Below, piece by piece: positions 8,156 to 18,100 of a stretch of DNA of 64,000 nucleotides. Position 1 is the stretch's first letter, and every line of letters begins with the position of its first letter. The stretch is from Paraburkholderia sp. BCC1884. GTDB lineage: Bacteria; Pseudomonadota; Gammaproteobacteria; Burkholderiales; Burkholderiaceae. The position numbers were made by a program, and so were the translations under genes. The notes below the pieces were generated by a model. It did no database searches and was not told where the DNA came from. It saw only the letters and a program-made list of their open reading frames with translations. The stretch spans positions 1,550,001 through 1,614,000 of the forward strand of contig NZ_CAAJGL010000068.1 of NCBI RefSeq assembly GCF_900996225.1, read 5' to 3'.

Positions 8156-8428
8156 ATGCTGACCGCGACCATTGACGCATTCGACACGCCACCCGCCGCC
8201 TGCTTTAACGTCGGCGACGTCGTCACGTTAAAAGAAGGGGGCCCGCGCATGACCGTGACTTACACCGGTCCGGTGGCGCTCAATCCCGGCGAATGGTTGA
8301 TCTGCGAGTGGTTCGACGAACACGGCGAACTGCGCCGCGAGATGTTCTTGCCTGCGGGCGTGCGCGCCGAACCGCGCTCGATTCCCGCCGGTTCCGTGCT
8401 GTGGAGCCGGGTGGGCCGCGCGGCCTGA
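8156..8428 (+). CDS. DUF2158 (YodC-like) small protein
   Basis: The 90-residue protein has the YodC/DUF2158 pattern: FNVGDVVTLKEGGPRMTV, followed by WLICEWFDEHGELRREMF. The family is small and of unknown function, probably a beta-barrel cytoplasmic protein. The ATG at 8156 follows an AAAGGGG ribosome-binding site; an ATG 21 bases upstream would place that site inside the coding sequence. It is monocistronic, convergent with the next gene. Confidence 0.8.
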   Translation: MLTATIDAFDTPPAACFNVGDVVTLKEGGPRMTVTYTGPVALNPGEWLICEWFDEHGELRREMFLPAGVRAEPRSIPAGSVLWSRVGRAA

Positions 8429-8493
8429 GGTGGTCGGCGTGCCCCTCGTGCGCGCTCCGCGCACGGCCGCGACACGTTAAATAAATAGACCCG

Positions 8494-8805
8494 CTATTTC
8501 TCCGTCCGGTCGCGCGCTGTCGAGCGTTTTTGCACGCGAACCAGCAGCGCGGTGGAAAACGCTCGCATCCGCACGATTTTCCTCGTCTCCACGACTTCAC
8601 CCGCCACGTTCGTCGGCGGGTTCGGCTGCAACGACCAGTACAGCGCCAACAGCCAGCCAAAGCCGGTCCAGCCCAGACACGCATTGAAGAGCGCGAGCGT
8701 CAGCACGTCGTGACGCTTGCGCCGGTCCGCCAGAATCGCCGGCAGAAAATACAGGGCCAACGCGAGCACGGCGGCGATGGCCTGCACGACGACATTGCCA
8801 CCCAT
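8494..8805 (-). CDS. superinfection immunity family membrane protein
   Basis: The 103-residue protein has two predicted membrane helices: VVVQAIAAVLALALYFLPAI, and a second around LALFNACLGWTGFGWLLALYWSL. The FNxxLGWTxxGWxxAL pattern matches the superinfection immunity family named after phage T4 Imm. In bacteria these are common chromosomal genes and their role is usually unknown; no phage genes are nearby. The start at 8805 follows a GGGAG ribosome-binding site on the minus strand. The basic C-terminal tail (about 30 residues) is unlike the short tails of most members. Confidence 0.75.
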   Translation of the reverse strand: MGGNVVVQAIAAVLALALYFLPAILADRRKRHDVLTLALFNACLGWTGFGWLLALYWSLQPNPPTNVAGEVVETRKIVRMRAFSTALLVRVQKRSTARDRTEK

Positions 8806-8942
8806 GAACGGCTCCCAGGACGTGAGACATGCCGCAATTGTCGCGCGAAAGAGCGGCTTGCGCAGGGGCAAGGGGTTCAGCCGATGGCGCATCGGGACTA
8901 TCATGATCGTTTTGACCGACCGAATCCCCACGGACCGCCATC

Positions 8943-10403
8943 ATGATCTCCGACGATACCCAGCAGGCTCAAAGCATCAACCCGGACACGCTACGCGAGT
9001 TCGTAGACCGTAAATGGAACGACGAGATCGTGCCGGCGCTGACGGACTACATCGCCGTGCCGGCCAAGAGCCCGGCGTTCGATCCCGAGTGGGTCAAGAA
9101 CGGCTACCTCGAGCGGGTCATCACGGACGCCGCGCAATGGGCCGAACAGCAACCGGTGCGCGGCCTGAAACTGGAAGTGATCCGCCTGCCCGGCCGCACG
9201 CCGGTGATTTTCTTCGAATCGGCGGCCACGCGTTCGGGCAGTGACGAAACCATCGTGCTCTACGGTCACCTCGACAAGCAGCCCGAGTTCGACGGCTGGC
9301 GCAACGACCTCGGTCCGTGGACGCCGAAACTCGAGAACGACAAGCTCTACGGCCGCGGCGGCGCGGACGACGGCTACGCGATCTACGCCAGCATCACCGC
9401 CCTGGCCGCGCTGGATGCGCAGGGCGTCGAGCGTCCGCGCTGCGTGGGTCTGATCGAAACCTGCGAGGAGTCGGGCAGCTACGATCTGCTGCCGTACGTC
9501 GACGCCTTGCGCGAGCGGCTCGGCAAGGTCGGGCTCGTCGTGTGTCTGGATTCGGGCGCGGGCAACTACGATCAACTGTGGCTCACCACGTCGCTGCGCG
9601 GCCTGGTGGCGGGCGATCTCGAAGTGCAGGTGCTCGACGAAGGCATTCACTCCGGCGGCTACGGCGGTATCGCGCCGTCGAGCTTCCGCATCATGCGGCA
9701 ATTGTTCGACCGTCTGGAAGACTCGGCGAACGGCACGTTGCTGCCGAAGGGTTTTCACGTTCAGATCCCGGCCGACCGTCTGCGCGAAGCGGAAGCCACC
9801 GCCCAGATCCTCGGCGACGACGTCTGGAAGAAGCTGCCATGGGCTTGCGGTCAGGACGGCCGTCAGGTGCTGCCCACCACCACCGATCCGAGGGAAGCCC
9901 TGCTCAACTCGACGTGGCGCCCGTCGCTGTCGGTGACCGGCGCGGCGGGTTTGCCCGCATTGGCCGACGCCGGCAACGTGCTGCGTCCGCGCACCGCGTT
10001 CAAGCTCTCGCTGCGTCTGCCGCCGATGATCGAAGCGGAGAAGGCGGTCGCCGAATTGAAGGCGCTGCTCGAACTCGATCCGCCGTACAACGCCAAGGTG
10101 ACGTTCAAGCCGGACGCAGGCGCGGCGAGCGGCTGGAGCGCGCCCGATCTCGCGCCGTGGCTCGCCACGGCGCTCAACGACGCGTCGCGTGAACACTACG
10201 GCGCGGATGTCGCGTATATGGGGCAGGGCGGCACGATTCCGCTCATGAACGTGCTGAAAGCGGGCTTTCCGCAATCGCAGTTCATGGTGTGCGGCGTGCT
10301 CGGGCCGAAGTCGAACGCGCACGGTCCGAACGAGTTCCTGCACGTGCCGTACGGCAAAAAGCTGACAGCCGCGGTGGCTCAGGTGATTGCTGCCGCTCCG
10401 TAA
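8943..10403 (+). CDS. M20 family metallopeptidase (dipeptidase-like)
   Basis: This 486-residue protein is a dinuclear-zinc M20 peptidase. The metal ligands are visible in order: VLYGHLDKQPEF (His and Asp), GRGGADDGYAIYASI (bridging Asp), LIETCEESGSYDL (Glu-Glu, one catalytic and one ligand), CLDSGAGNYDQLW (Asp), and a final His in KSNAHGPNEFLHVPYG. Members of the CNDP/dipeptidase branch hydrolyse dipeptides or N-acyl amino acids in the cytoplasm; no signal peptide is present. It is followed on the same strand, after about 86 bp, by an Ldh2-type dehydrogenase. Confidence 0.88.
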   Translation: MISDDTQQAQSINPDTLREFVDRKWNDEIVPALTDYIAVPAKSPAFDPEWVKNGYLERVITDAAQWAEQQPVRGLKLEVIRLPGRTPVIFFESAATRSGSDETIVLYGHLDKQPEFDGWRNDLGPWTPKLENDKLYGRGGADDGYAIYASITALAALDAQGVERPRCVGLIETCEESGSYDLLPYVDALRERLGKVGLVVCLDSGAGNYDQLWLTTSLRGLVAGDLEVQVLDEGIHSGGYGGIAPSSFRIMRQLFDRLEDSANGTLLPKGFHVQIPADRLREAEATAQILGDDVWKKLPWACGQDGRQVLPTTTDPREALLNSTWRPSLSVTGAAGLPALADAGNVLRPRTAFKLSLRLPPMIEAEKAVAELKALLELDPPYNAKVTFKPDAGAASGWSAPDLAPWLATALNDASREHYGADVAYMGQGGTIPLMNVLKAGFPQSQFMVCGVLGPKSNAHGPNEFLHVPYGKKLTAAVAQVIAAAP

Positions 10404-10489
10404 AGGGCGGTTTGGCCTGAGGCATTCCGTTCGTTTCGCTCAACCCGTGCGTCAGCACCTTGAATGACCGTCAACGTCAAACACCGCCC

Positions 10490-11593
10490 ATGACCGACCA
10501 GCAGCCCGCTCAACCCGCCATGCTCCGGATTCCGGCCGATCAGTTGCATGCCTACGTGAAGGCGATCTGGGAGCAGGCGGGCAGCACGCCGCGCGAAGCG
10601 GAACTGGTGGCGGATCATCTGGTGGCGGCCAACCTGACCGGGCACGATTCGCATGGCGTGGGAATGATCCCGCGCTACGTCGCCTCGCTCGCTGACCAGC
10701 AACTGCAACTGAACCGGCACGCCGAAGTGGTCAAGGACGCGGGCGCGGTGCTGACCGTCGAAGGCGGCCGGGGCTTCGGTCAGGTGGTCGCGTTCGAGGC
10801 GATGGAGCGGGGCATCGAGCGCGCGAAGCGGCTGGGCATCTGCGCGCTCGGCCTGCGCGGCGCGCATCACATCGGGCGCATCGGTCACTGGGCCGAACAG
10901 TGCGCGCGCGCCGGGCTGGTGTCGTTTCACTTCGTCAACGTGGCGGGCGATCCGCTCGTCGCGCCGTTCGGCGGCGCGGACCGGCGCATCGGCACCAATC
11001 CTTTCTGCGCGGCCTATCCGCGGCCCGGCAAGCCGCCGCTGGTGCTCGATTTCGCGACCAGCACGGTGGCCTATGGCAAGACGCGCGTCGCCTATAACCA
11101 GGGCAAGCCGGCGCCGCCCGGCGCCTTGATCGATCACGAAGGCTTTCCTACGCTCGACCCCAAAGTCATGCACGAGGCGCCGTTCGGCTCGCTGACGCCG
11201 TTCGGCGGTCATAAAGGCTTCGGCCTCGCGGCGCTGTGCGAGATCTTCGGCGGCGCGCTTTCGGGCGGCTTCACCACGCATGCCGATACGCTCGGCACCA
11301 CGAACGCGATCATCAACTGCATGCTGTCGGTGATCATCGATCCCGCCGCCTTCGACGCCCCCGATGCGCAAGCCGAAGCCGACGCGTTCCTCGACTGGGT
11401 GAAGGCCTCGCCACTCGCAACCGGCGCCGATCGCATCTACGAGCCCGGCGAGCCCGAGCGTGTGACGCGCGCGCAGCGCGAGGCCGAAGGCATTCCCGTG
11501 GACCCGGCTACCTGGACGCAGATTCGCGAGGCGGCGCTGGCCGTCGGCATGAGCGAGCCGGATGCGCAGAACTGGTCCGCCGGCTTGCGATAG
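10490..11593 (+). CDS. Ldh2 family malate/L-lactate/ureidoglycolate dehydrogenase
   Basis: The 367-residue protein belongs to the Ldh2/MDH2 oxidoreductase family, NAD(P)-dependent enzymes with a fold distinct from classical lactate dehydrogenase. Typical segments are VAANLTGHDSHGVGMIPRYV (catalytic His region), GLRGAHHIGRIGHWAEQCA, RRIGTNPFCAAYPRPGKPPLVLDFATS with the conserved Asp/Ser, and LTPFGGHKGFGLAALCEIF. The substrate is a 2-hydroxyacid and cannot be fixed from sequence. The ATG at 10490 is chosen; an in-frame TTG at 10460 would add ten residues. Confidence 0.85.
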   Translation: MTDQQPAQPAMLRIPADQLHAYVKAIWEQAGSTPREAELVADHLVAANLTGHDSHGVGMIPRYVASLADQQLQLNRHAEVVKDAGAVLTVEGGRGFGQVVAFEAMERGIERAKRLGICALGLRGAHHIGRIGHWAEQCARAGLVSFHFVNVAGDPLVAPFGGADRRIGTNPFCAAYPRPGKPPLVLDFATSTVAYGKTRVAYNQGKPAPPGALIDHEGFPTLDPKVMHEAPFGSLTPFGGHKGFGLAALCEIFGGALSGGFTTHADTLGTTNAIINCMLSVIIDPAAFDAPDAQAEADAFLDWVKASPLATGADRIYEPGEPERVTRAQREAEGIPVDPATWTQIREAALAVGMSEPDAQNWSAGLR

Positions 11594-11991
11594 CGCGACG
11601 GATTGGCGTTTTAATTATGCCAATCGAATGTTCCAACTGCTCGCCCGGTTCTTACCAAAAAACGCTTCGCCACTCTTATTTTCGATTGAATTTTCTAGTC
11701 GAACGGCGAATGAATTTTTGATAAATACGGCAAAAAATTCAATCCAGCACGTTTTCTGTATTTATTGCCGATGCGTGCTCATTTAAGGGCTAATCCCGCC
11801 CATTTCCGGTGCGCAAGCGTTTGCGGTGCACGGATGTCCGCGCTCGCCCGCAAAGCCCGGCTGGACGCCATTTGATGCGTCTTCGATAACGGCTTGCATT
11901 CATCTGTTGGTTACCCCGCTCCCATCCTAATCCGGTCTGCTTTAGGCTCGCATTGCAATGCCAGCGTTTAACCTCAAAAGGACCATTCAAA
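11594..11991. other. 398-bp AT-rich intergenic region before rpfF
   Basis: No gene is evident. A possible stem-loop, GATTGGC (11601-11607) and GCCAATC (11619-11625), follows the dehydrogenase and could end its transcript. The remainder is AT-rich and probably contains the rpfF promoter. An AAAAGGA ribosome-binding site lies just before rpfF. Confidence 0.45.
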
Positions 11992-12879
11992 ATGAATCTG
12001 CATAGCCATCACGCCTGCCGCCCTTTCCTCGAAGCCGGCAATCTGTCGCAAATCTCCGCTTACTATGAAGAAGGCCGCAACATCATGTGGATGATGCTGC
12101 GCGCCCAACCACGTCCCTGTTTCAATCTCGATCTGGTACACGACATTCTCGGCCTCGCGCAGGCGGCGCGGGAGTCGGGCTTGCCGATCGATTTCTGGGT
12201 GACGGGCTCGCTGATTCCGACCATGTACAACGTCGGCGGCGATCTCGATTTCTTCGCGGACGCCATCCGCACCGGCAAGCGCCAGGCGCTCATGGCGTAC
12301 GCACGCGCCTGCGTCGACTGCGTCCATGCGGCAGCGCGCGGCTTCGACACGGGAGCGATTTCGATTGCGATGGTGGAGGGCACGGCGCTCGGCGGCGGAT
12401 TCGAGGCGGCGCTCGCGCATCATTTTCTGTTGGCGCAGACCGACGCGCGCATGGGTTTCCCGGAGATCGCCTTCAATCTGTTTCCGGGCATGGGCGGTTA
12501 TTCACTGGTGGCGCGCAAGGCCGGCATGCGCCTCGCCGAGGAACTGATCGGCGTGGGGGAATCGCATACGGCGGAATGGCATCACGGCAAAGGTCTCGTC
12601 GACCAGTTGTTCGAGCCGGGCGAAGCCTATCTGTCCACCCGCACCTTCATCGACACGCTCAAGCCGAAGATGAACGGTATTCGCGCGATGTTGCGGGCGC
12701 GTCAGCGCGTGCTGCAACTCTCGCGCGCCGAGTTGATGGAGATCACCGAGGATTGGGTGAATGCCGCCTTCACGATCGAGGAGAAGGATCTGGCTTTCAT
12801 GGAACGGCTGGTGACGCTGCAAAATCGCCGGACCTCGAACCAGCGGCAGACGGTGATCGGCACGGCGCAGTTCGCCTGA
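11992..12879 (+). CDS. rpfF: BDSF/DSF synthase RpfF (crotonase family)
   Basis: This 295-residue crotonase-fold enzyme matches RpfF-type synthases, which turn 3-hydroxyacyl-ACP into cis-2-unsaturated fatty acids and release them as diffusible signals (cis-2-dodecenoic acid, BDSF, in Burkholderia). Two conserved acidic residues are in place: E138 in LGGGFEAALAHH and E158 in MGFPEIAFNLFPGMGG. They are 20 residues apart, the same spacing as the catalytic glutamates 141 and 161 of Xanthomonas RpfF. The start follows AAAAGGA. It is convergent with rpfR, the receptor gene, in the arrangement known from Burkholderia. An ordinary enoyl-CoA hydratase is less likely, given the long N-terminus and the partner. 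Confidence 0.88.
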   Translation: MNLHSHHACRPFLEAGNLSQISAYYEEGRNIMWMMLRAQPRPCFNLDLVHDILGLAQAARESGLPIDFWVTGSLIPTMYNVGGDLDFFADAIRTGKRQALMAYARACVDCVHAAARGFDTGAISIAMVEGTALGGGFEAALAHHFLLAQTDARMGFPEIAFNLFPGMGGYSLVARKAGMRLAEELIGVGESHTAEWHHGKGLVDQLFEPGEAYLSTRTFIDTLKPKMNGIRAMLRARQRVLQLSRAELMEITEDWVNAAFTIEEKDLAFMERLVTLQNRRTSNQRQTVIGTAQFA

Positions 12880-12900
12880 ACCGATCGGCGTTCAGCCATA

Positions 12901-12938
12901 CGCAGGCGTAGGGGGCGCCTCCCCACAGGTTCCCTGCG
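12901..12938. terminator. candidate GC-rich stem-loop between convergent rpfF and rpfR
   Basis: CGCAGG (12901-12906) can pair with CCTGCG (12933-12938), enclosing a GGGG/CCCC hairpin (12912-12924). It lies in the 70-bp gap between two convergent stop codons. There is no strong T-run, so it is only a probable transcription block. Confidence 0.35.
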
Positions 12939-12949
12939 GGCGCGGAAGC

Positions 12950-14953
12950 TCAGGCAATCAGTCTGAGCTTCTGTCTATCCTGCAGCCAGCGTTCGAATTC
13001 CGCGGCGGGCATGGCCTGGCCGTACAGAAAGCCCTGCACGTATTCCACCCCCAAACCCCGCATGAACAGTTCTTCCGATTCGGTTTCGATGCCCTCGGCC
13101 ACCACCTTGAAATCCAGTTCCTGCGCGACCGCGACCATGGAGCGCACCAATGCTTGCGCTTTGGTGTCGGCGTTGATCGAGCGCACGAAGCTGCGATCGA
13201 GCTTGATGACGTCGAGCGGAATCCGCCCGAGTTGCGATAGCGACGAATAGCCGGTGCCGAAATCGTCCAGGTGCACCTGAGCGCCGATCTGGCGGAATTG
13301 CTTGATGAGGTCGATCGCGGCCGCTTCGTCTTCGATCAGACAGCTTTCGGTGAGTTCGAGATCGATCAGGCAAGGATCAAGGTCCGCATTCTGCAGCGCC
13401 TCGCTGAAGTGACGGACCACGGCCGTGTCGACCAGCTGCCGCGCCGAGACGTTGATGGCGATGCGCAGGTTGTAGCCGTCCGCTTTCCATTTGGCGGCCT
13501 GTTTCGCGGCCGTGCCCATCACCCAGCGGCCCAGCACGCCGATCAGGCCGGACTCTTCAGCATACCGGATGAATTCGTTCGGCATGATCTGGCCACGCTC
13601 CGGCGAATTCCAGCGCACCAGCGCCTCCGCGCCTTGCACCGCGCCGGTGGCGAGCGAGAGCTTGGGCTGATAGTGCAACGTGAGTTGACCTTCGTCGAGC
13701 CCGCGCCGCAGATTGGTGTCGAGCCACATGTACTCGGCGACCTTGCGGTTCATGTCCGGCGAGAACACGCGGTGCGTGCGCTTGCCTTCGTCTTTGGCCA
13801 CGTACATCGCGGTGTCGGCCGAGCGGATCAGCGACTCGAGGCTGTCGCCGTGTTCCGGATAGCGGGCGATGCCGATCGAGCAGCCCGTGTAGACCTCCAC
13901 GAGGCCGAGCGCGAACGGCGTGCGCATGCGCTCGAGAATGCGTTGCGCGGTGGCTTCGAGCTCGTGCGCGCCGCCCTTGGCCGCGAGCACGATGAATTCG
14001 TCGCCGCCCAGTCGCGCGAGCGTGTCGCCTTCGTTCAGGCAGGCGCTAATGGCCTTGGATACGTCGCGGATCAGGCGGTCGCCGAACACATGGCCGTAGT
14101 GGTCGTTGACCTTCTTGAAGTTGTCGAGATCGAGAAACAGCACGCCGACCGATTCGCCGGCATCGGCAGCTTCGATCGCGAGGCGGATCTTGTCCTGGAT
14201 CGCGTTGCGATTGGCGAGTCCCGTGAGCGCGTCGGTGTTGGCCAGTTCGGTGAGGCGTTCCTGCGCGAGCCGTTCTTCGGTGATGTCGGTGCCCGAGCAG
14301 ATCAGGAACTGTTCTTCGACGCCGCTGCCGCTCTGCACGAATTTATTGCGGAACAGGAACAGTCGCTCGCCATGCACGGTCTTGATGCGCCGTTCGACTT
14401 CGTACGACACGCCGCGATTGAAAAAACCGGTGATGTTCTGGCTCGACGCGGCGCCGTCTTCGGTGGTCATGAACAGCGCCCACACGTTGCGCCCGATGAT
14501 GTTCTCTTCCTTCACGCCGGTGAGTTCTTCGGCGAGCCGGTTGAAGCGCTGTATCCGGCCGTGCCGGTCGACGATCACGACGACCGAATTGACTTCGGAG
14601 ACCACCTGCTCGGCAAACGACAGGCCATGCACCAGATCGCGTGCGACTGATTCGGTGTCGTCGTAGGCCGAGGCGGTGCCGGCCCAGGTGCTGCTATTGA
14701 GTTTTTTGCCGACCAGATGCAGACGCAACGGATCGCCGAACAGCCGTGCGTCGAGGACGAGATGCGCGGTGACACCGGTGAGGCAGCGGATTTGCGAGGC
14801 TTGTTGAGGATTCAGCGGAATGGCGACATTAGCGGGCACGTCGCCGATCACGGGCGTGAGTTCGAGCGCGTTGCTGTCAATTGACAGACGCCAGCAAGGG
14901 CTGCTCGTGCCGAACTGGGCAAAAAGCACCTGCTCGTGTTGGTCGTCGTTCAT
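12950..14953 (-). CDS. rpfR: BDSF receptor RpfR: PAS-GGDEF-EAL cyclic-di-GMP enzyme
   Basis: This 667-residue cytoplasmic protein has an N-terminal segment of about 100 residues, a PAS domain (about 120-240, beginning AEQVVSEVNSVVVIVDRHGR), a GGDEF domain with an intact GGDEF motif at 316-320 and an EAL domain starting with E443-A-L. In Burkholderia, RpfR binds BDSF through its PAS domain and RpfF through its N-terminus, and the signal shifts it toward cyclic-di-GMP breakdown. Both catalytic motifs look intact, so it may be bifunctional. The start follows GGGGA. It is convergent with rpfF at 70 bp. An inverted repeat (15008-15031) lies in its promoter region. Confidence 0.9.
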   Translation of the reverse strand: MNDDQHEQVLFAQFGTSSPCWRLSIDSNALELTPVIGDVPANVAIPLNPQQASQIRCLTGVTAHLVLDARLFGDPLRLHLVGKKLNSSTWAGTASAYDDTESVARDLVHGLSFAEQVVSEVNSVVVIVDRHGRIQRFNRLAEELTGVKEENIIGRNVWALFMTTEDGAASSQNITGFFNRGVSYEVERRIKTVHGERLFLFRNKFVQSGSGVEEQFLICSGTDITEERLAQERLTELANTDALTGLANRNAIQDKIRLAIEAADAGESVGVLFLDLDNFKKVNDHYGHVFGDRLIRDVSKAISACLNEGDTLARLGGDEFIVLAAKGGAHELEATAQRILERMRTPFALGLVEVYTGCSIGIARYPEHGDSLESLIRSADTAMYVAKDEGKRTHRVFSPDMNRKVAEYMWLDTNLRRGLDEGQLTLHYQPKLSLATGAVQGAEALVRWNSPERGQIMPNEFIRYAEESGLIGVLGRWVMGTAAKQAAKWKADGYNLRIAINVSARQLVDTAVVRHFSEALQNADLDPCLIDLELTESCLIEDEAAAIDLIKQFRQIGAQVHLDDFGTGYSSLSQLGRIPLDVIKLDRSFVRSINADTKAQALVRSMVAVAQELDFKVVAEGIETESEELFMRGLGVEYVQGFLYGQAMPAAEFERWLQDRQKLRLIA

Positions 14954-15007
14954 GAGATCCCCGGGCTGTGTGTGCCGCTGGCCGTCTTTAAGGCGGAACG
15001 CGGCAAA

Positions 15008-15031
15008 CAGTCTTTATCATACTTAAGACTG
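15008..15031. promoter_or_regulatory. inverted repeat in the rpfR promoter region
   Basis: CAGTCTT (15008-15014) and AAGACTG (15025-15031) form a perfect 7-bp inverted repeat with a 10-bp AT-rich centre, 55 bp upstream of rpfR. Read on the minus strand, the centre contains AAGTATGATA, resembling a -10 element. It may be an operator over the rpfR promoter; the regulator is unknown. Confidence 0.4.
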
Positions 15032-15159
15032 GCCCCATTGTAGCGAAGCGATTGAGATTACGGCTCATAAACATTAACGGTCGCGCATTACTTGAGCTTT
15101 AGCTTTTTTTTCATGGCGCGAAGTATTTTGTCCACCTTTGCATCGCGTGACAGGAACGT

Positions 15160-18100
15160 CTAAAAGCGTCGCGCGAGCCAGCCGCGGGCTCGCTCGCGTT
15201 CGGCCGGAGCCGCCTCCAGCCGGGCTTCGAACCAGAACGTGCCGGCTACCAGCGTGGCGACTACCACGCCGTCACGGAACAACAGACGGTTTCCAGCCAC
15301 GGCGGGGACACGCTCGCCCACCAGCAAGGTGCCGGCCAGATTCAATGGATCGGTTGCGGCCACGCAGATAAAAGCACCGTCGTTCGCATGCCGACGTACT
15401 TCGCGCAGGACGGGAATTGCCTCGGGCAGGGCGAACTGCTCGCCTGCGAGACCGTTCACGAAGCGTCCGCCGCGAATCACGCCGCGCGCTTCGAGTCTTT
15501 GCAGCACACGCAGAAGATCGCGCCAGGGCGGCAGCCATTCGGCTTCGCGTTCGAGCAAACGCCAGAACACCACGCCGTAGCGACGCAACAAAGCCATCGC
15601 AATGTGTTCGAGTACTTCAAACGGCAACTGCCGGCCGCGTTGCGGTGTGGTCTCTTCTGTCATGGCTGCGGCGCGGCGGTCGACCAGCGCCCAGCGCCCG
15701 GCGTCGTCCATGCCGCCGATCAGCGCGCTCGACCGTGCACGGCGACTGCCGCCGAATGCATTGCGTTTGGCGACGGGTTTCAGCAAGGCGCGCAAGCCCG
15801 CGAAACTATCGGAATTCACGAGCCCGGCGGCGACCAGTTCGCCCAGCGCACTCTCCAGTTCCATACGTAAAACGTGGACCTCGCTCAGCAATTCGTCGAA
15901 GAACATCGCGCCGTGTTGCGCCAGCACGTCATACACGCTTTGAGCGCGCGCCGATAACTCCGGCTGTTTCGACGGATCGATCAGGGCACGCCAGACGCGC
16001 ACCTGCGTTCGCGGCAGCAGCACGATCGGCGTGCTGCGGATCGGACCGCCCGCGCCGCGCGCACGTTCGGTGAGACGCGTCCAGACGATCTTGCCGGCCC
16101 GGCATAGTTCGTCCAGCGAAACATTCGAGTAGGCCTTTACGCGCGCGGGCAGGATGTCGTCTTCCCATGCGCCCGCCGCCGCCTGGAAACCCTCCATTTG
16201 TTCGAGCACGGCGGCGAGTGCGTCGCGCCCCTCGCTGCGTGTGTCAAGACTCAGGTGCTGCCACTCGAACAGAAAGCGCATGAAGTCGTGCCGCTCCACC
16301 GGCTCGATCTCGCGACGCAAGCGTTTCACCGTGTATCGGTGTATCCGCGCGAGCAGGTGACGCTCGCACCATTCTTCCTCGGCGGCTCGCGGCGTGAAGC
16401 GGCCGCGCATCACGTAGCCTTCCGCTTCGAGTCGCAGCAGGCATTGTTCGACTGATGCAACGGACAAGTGCAGCGCACGGGCGATATGGCCGACGGGCAA
16501 CGGGCCGAAACCCGTCAGACGTGCGCGCAGCACGTCGAGCAGGGCATCGTCCGCAAGCCAGCTTTCCGTGTAGCCTCTGGGCGCAGTGAGCGACGGCGAG
16601 AAACGCGGTTGCGCGTAAAGTGCCTCGAAACAGGTGAGACGCTCGACCGGCAGCCATAACGCAGCGTCGTCGTGTTGATCTGGAAGGGTGAGGCGTGTCG
16701 CGCGGCCGGCGGCGGCGAGCGTCGCGAGCCATTGCGGCCAGCCTTCGTGAGCTCGCGCCTCCGTGTCGGTGATGCAGGCAAGTCCAGTGAGCGCTTCGTG
16801 CATCTCGTCGGTGTTGCGCGCCTGAGGCCATGCTTCGTCGCGCACGCTGTCGATCGCGGCGGCGTCCAGGGCGCCGAGATCGTCGGCACTCGACGGATCG
16901 GTCCAGCGGCGATTCAACACGGCTTGCGTGCGACGTTCCTCGATCGGGGCGTCGTCGAGATAGGCGTAGGGCTTGGCGTTGAGGATTTCGGCAGCAAGCG
17001 GCGAGGGCGCCGGCAAATCGCGCGCCACCAGGGCAATCTCGCCCTGTTCGATCCGACGCAGCAGGGCGATCCAGCGCTCGCTGTCCATCGCTTCATGCAG
17101 ACAGTCGTCGACGGTTTGGTCCACTAAGGGATGGCTCGGCAACTCGCGCTCGCCGACCACGTTCTCCAGACACGCGGCCTGCTCGGGAAACACGCTGGTC
17201 AACAGGTCCTCGCTGCGCATGCGCTGAAGCTGCGGAGCGGTCTTGCGGCCGCCGGTATAACGCGGCAAACCGAGTGCGGTGGTGGCGTTCCAGCGCCAGC
17301 GCACGCCGAACAGCGGCGCGTCGAGCAGGGCCTGGATTAGCAGATGTTCGGCACTGTTCGAATGCAGATAACGCCAGACGTCGTCGAGCACGAAGGAATG
17401 GCTGCCGGTCAGCGAGAGCACGATGGCGTCTTCGGTCGCCGCGGCCTGCAATTCGAAATTGAAGGTGCGGCAAAAACGTTTGCGCAGCGCCAGTCCCCAC
17501 GCACGGTTCACCCGGCTGCCGAAGGGCGCGTGAATCACGAGTTGCATGCCGCCGGATTCGTCGAAGAAGCGCTCCATGACCAGGGTGTCCTGCGTCGGCA
17601 AGACGCTGAGCGCGGCGCGTGCTCGCGCCAGATAGTCGACGATCTGGCGCGCCGCGGCTTCGTCGAGGCCCAGCTCGGCGACGAGGCCGTCGATGGCGTG
17701 TTCGACACGGGCGGCGAGAGTGCCTTCGCCGCTAACCTCGCTGCCGCTGCCGCTGCCGCTGCCGCTGCCGCTGCCGCTGCCGCTGCCGCTGCCACTGCCA
17801 CTGCCACTGCCACTTTCTCCGTCGCCGCTGCCGGCTAGCAGGCGCTCGATCTGCTGGCGCAAACGCGCCACCCCGAACGACAGTTCATCGCTGCGACCCG
17901 GCGCTTCGCCGAGCCAGAACGGAATGTTCGGCGGCTGGCCCTGCGCGTCTTCCACCCGCACGCGTCCGCTCTCGATGCGCAAAATCCTATACGACGCATT
18001 GCCGAGCTGAAACACATCGCCGGCCAGACTCTCGACCGCGAAATCTTCGTTGACGGTACCGATATTGATCGCTTGCGGCTCGAGCACCACGGTATAGTCG

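Noticed and set aside
17344-17838. A plus-strand frame rich in alanine opposite lhr
   Set aside because: It is the reverse reading of the hexanucleotide repeat and surrounding helicase sequence.
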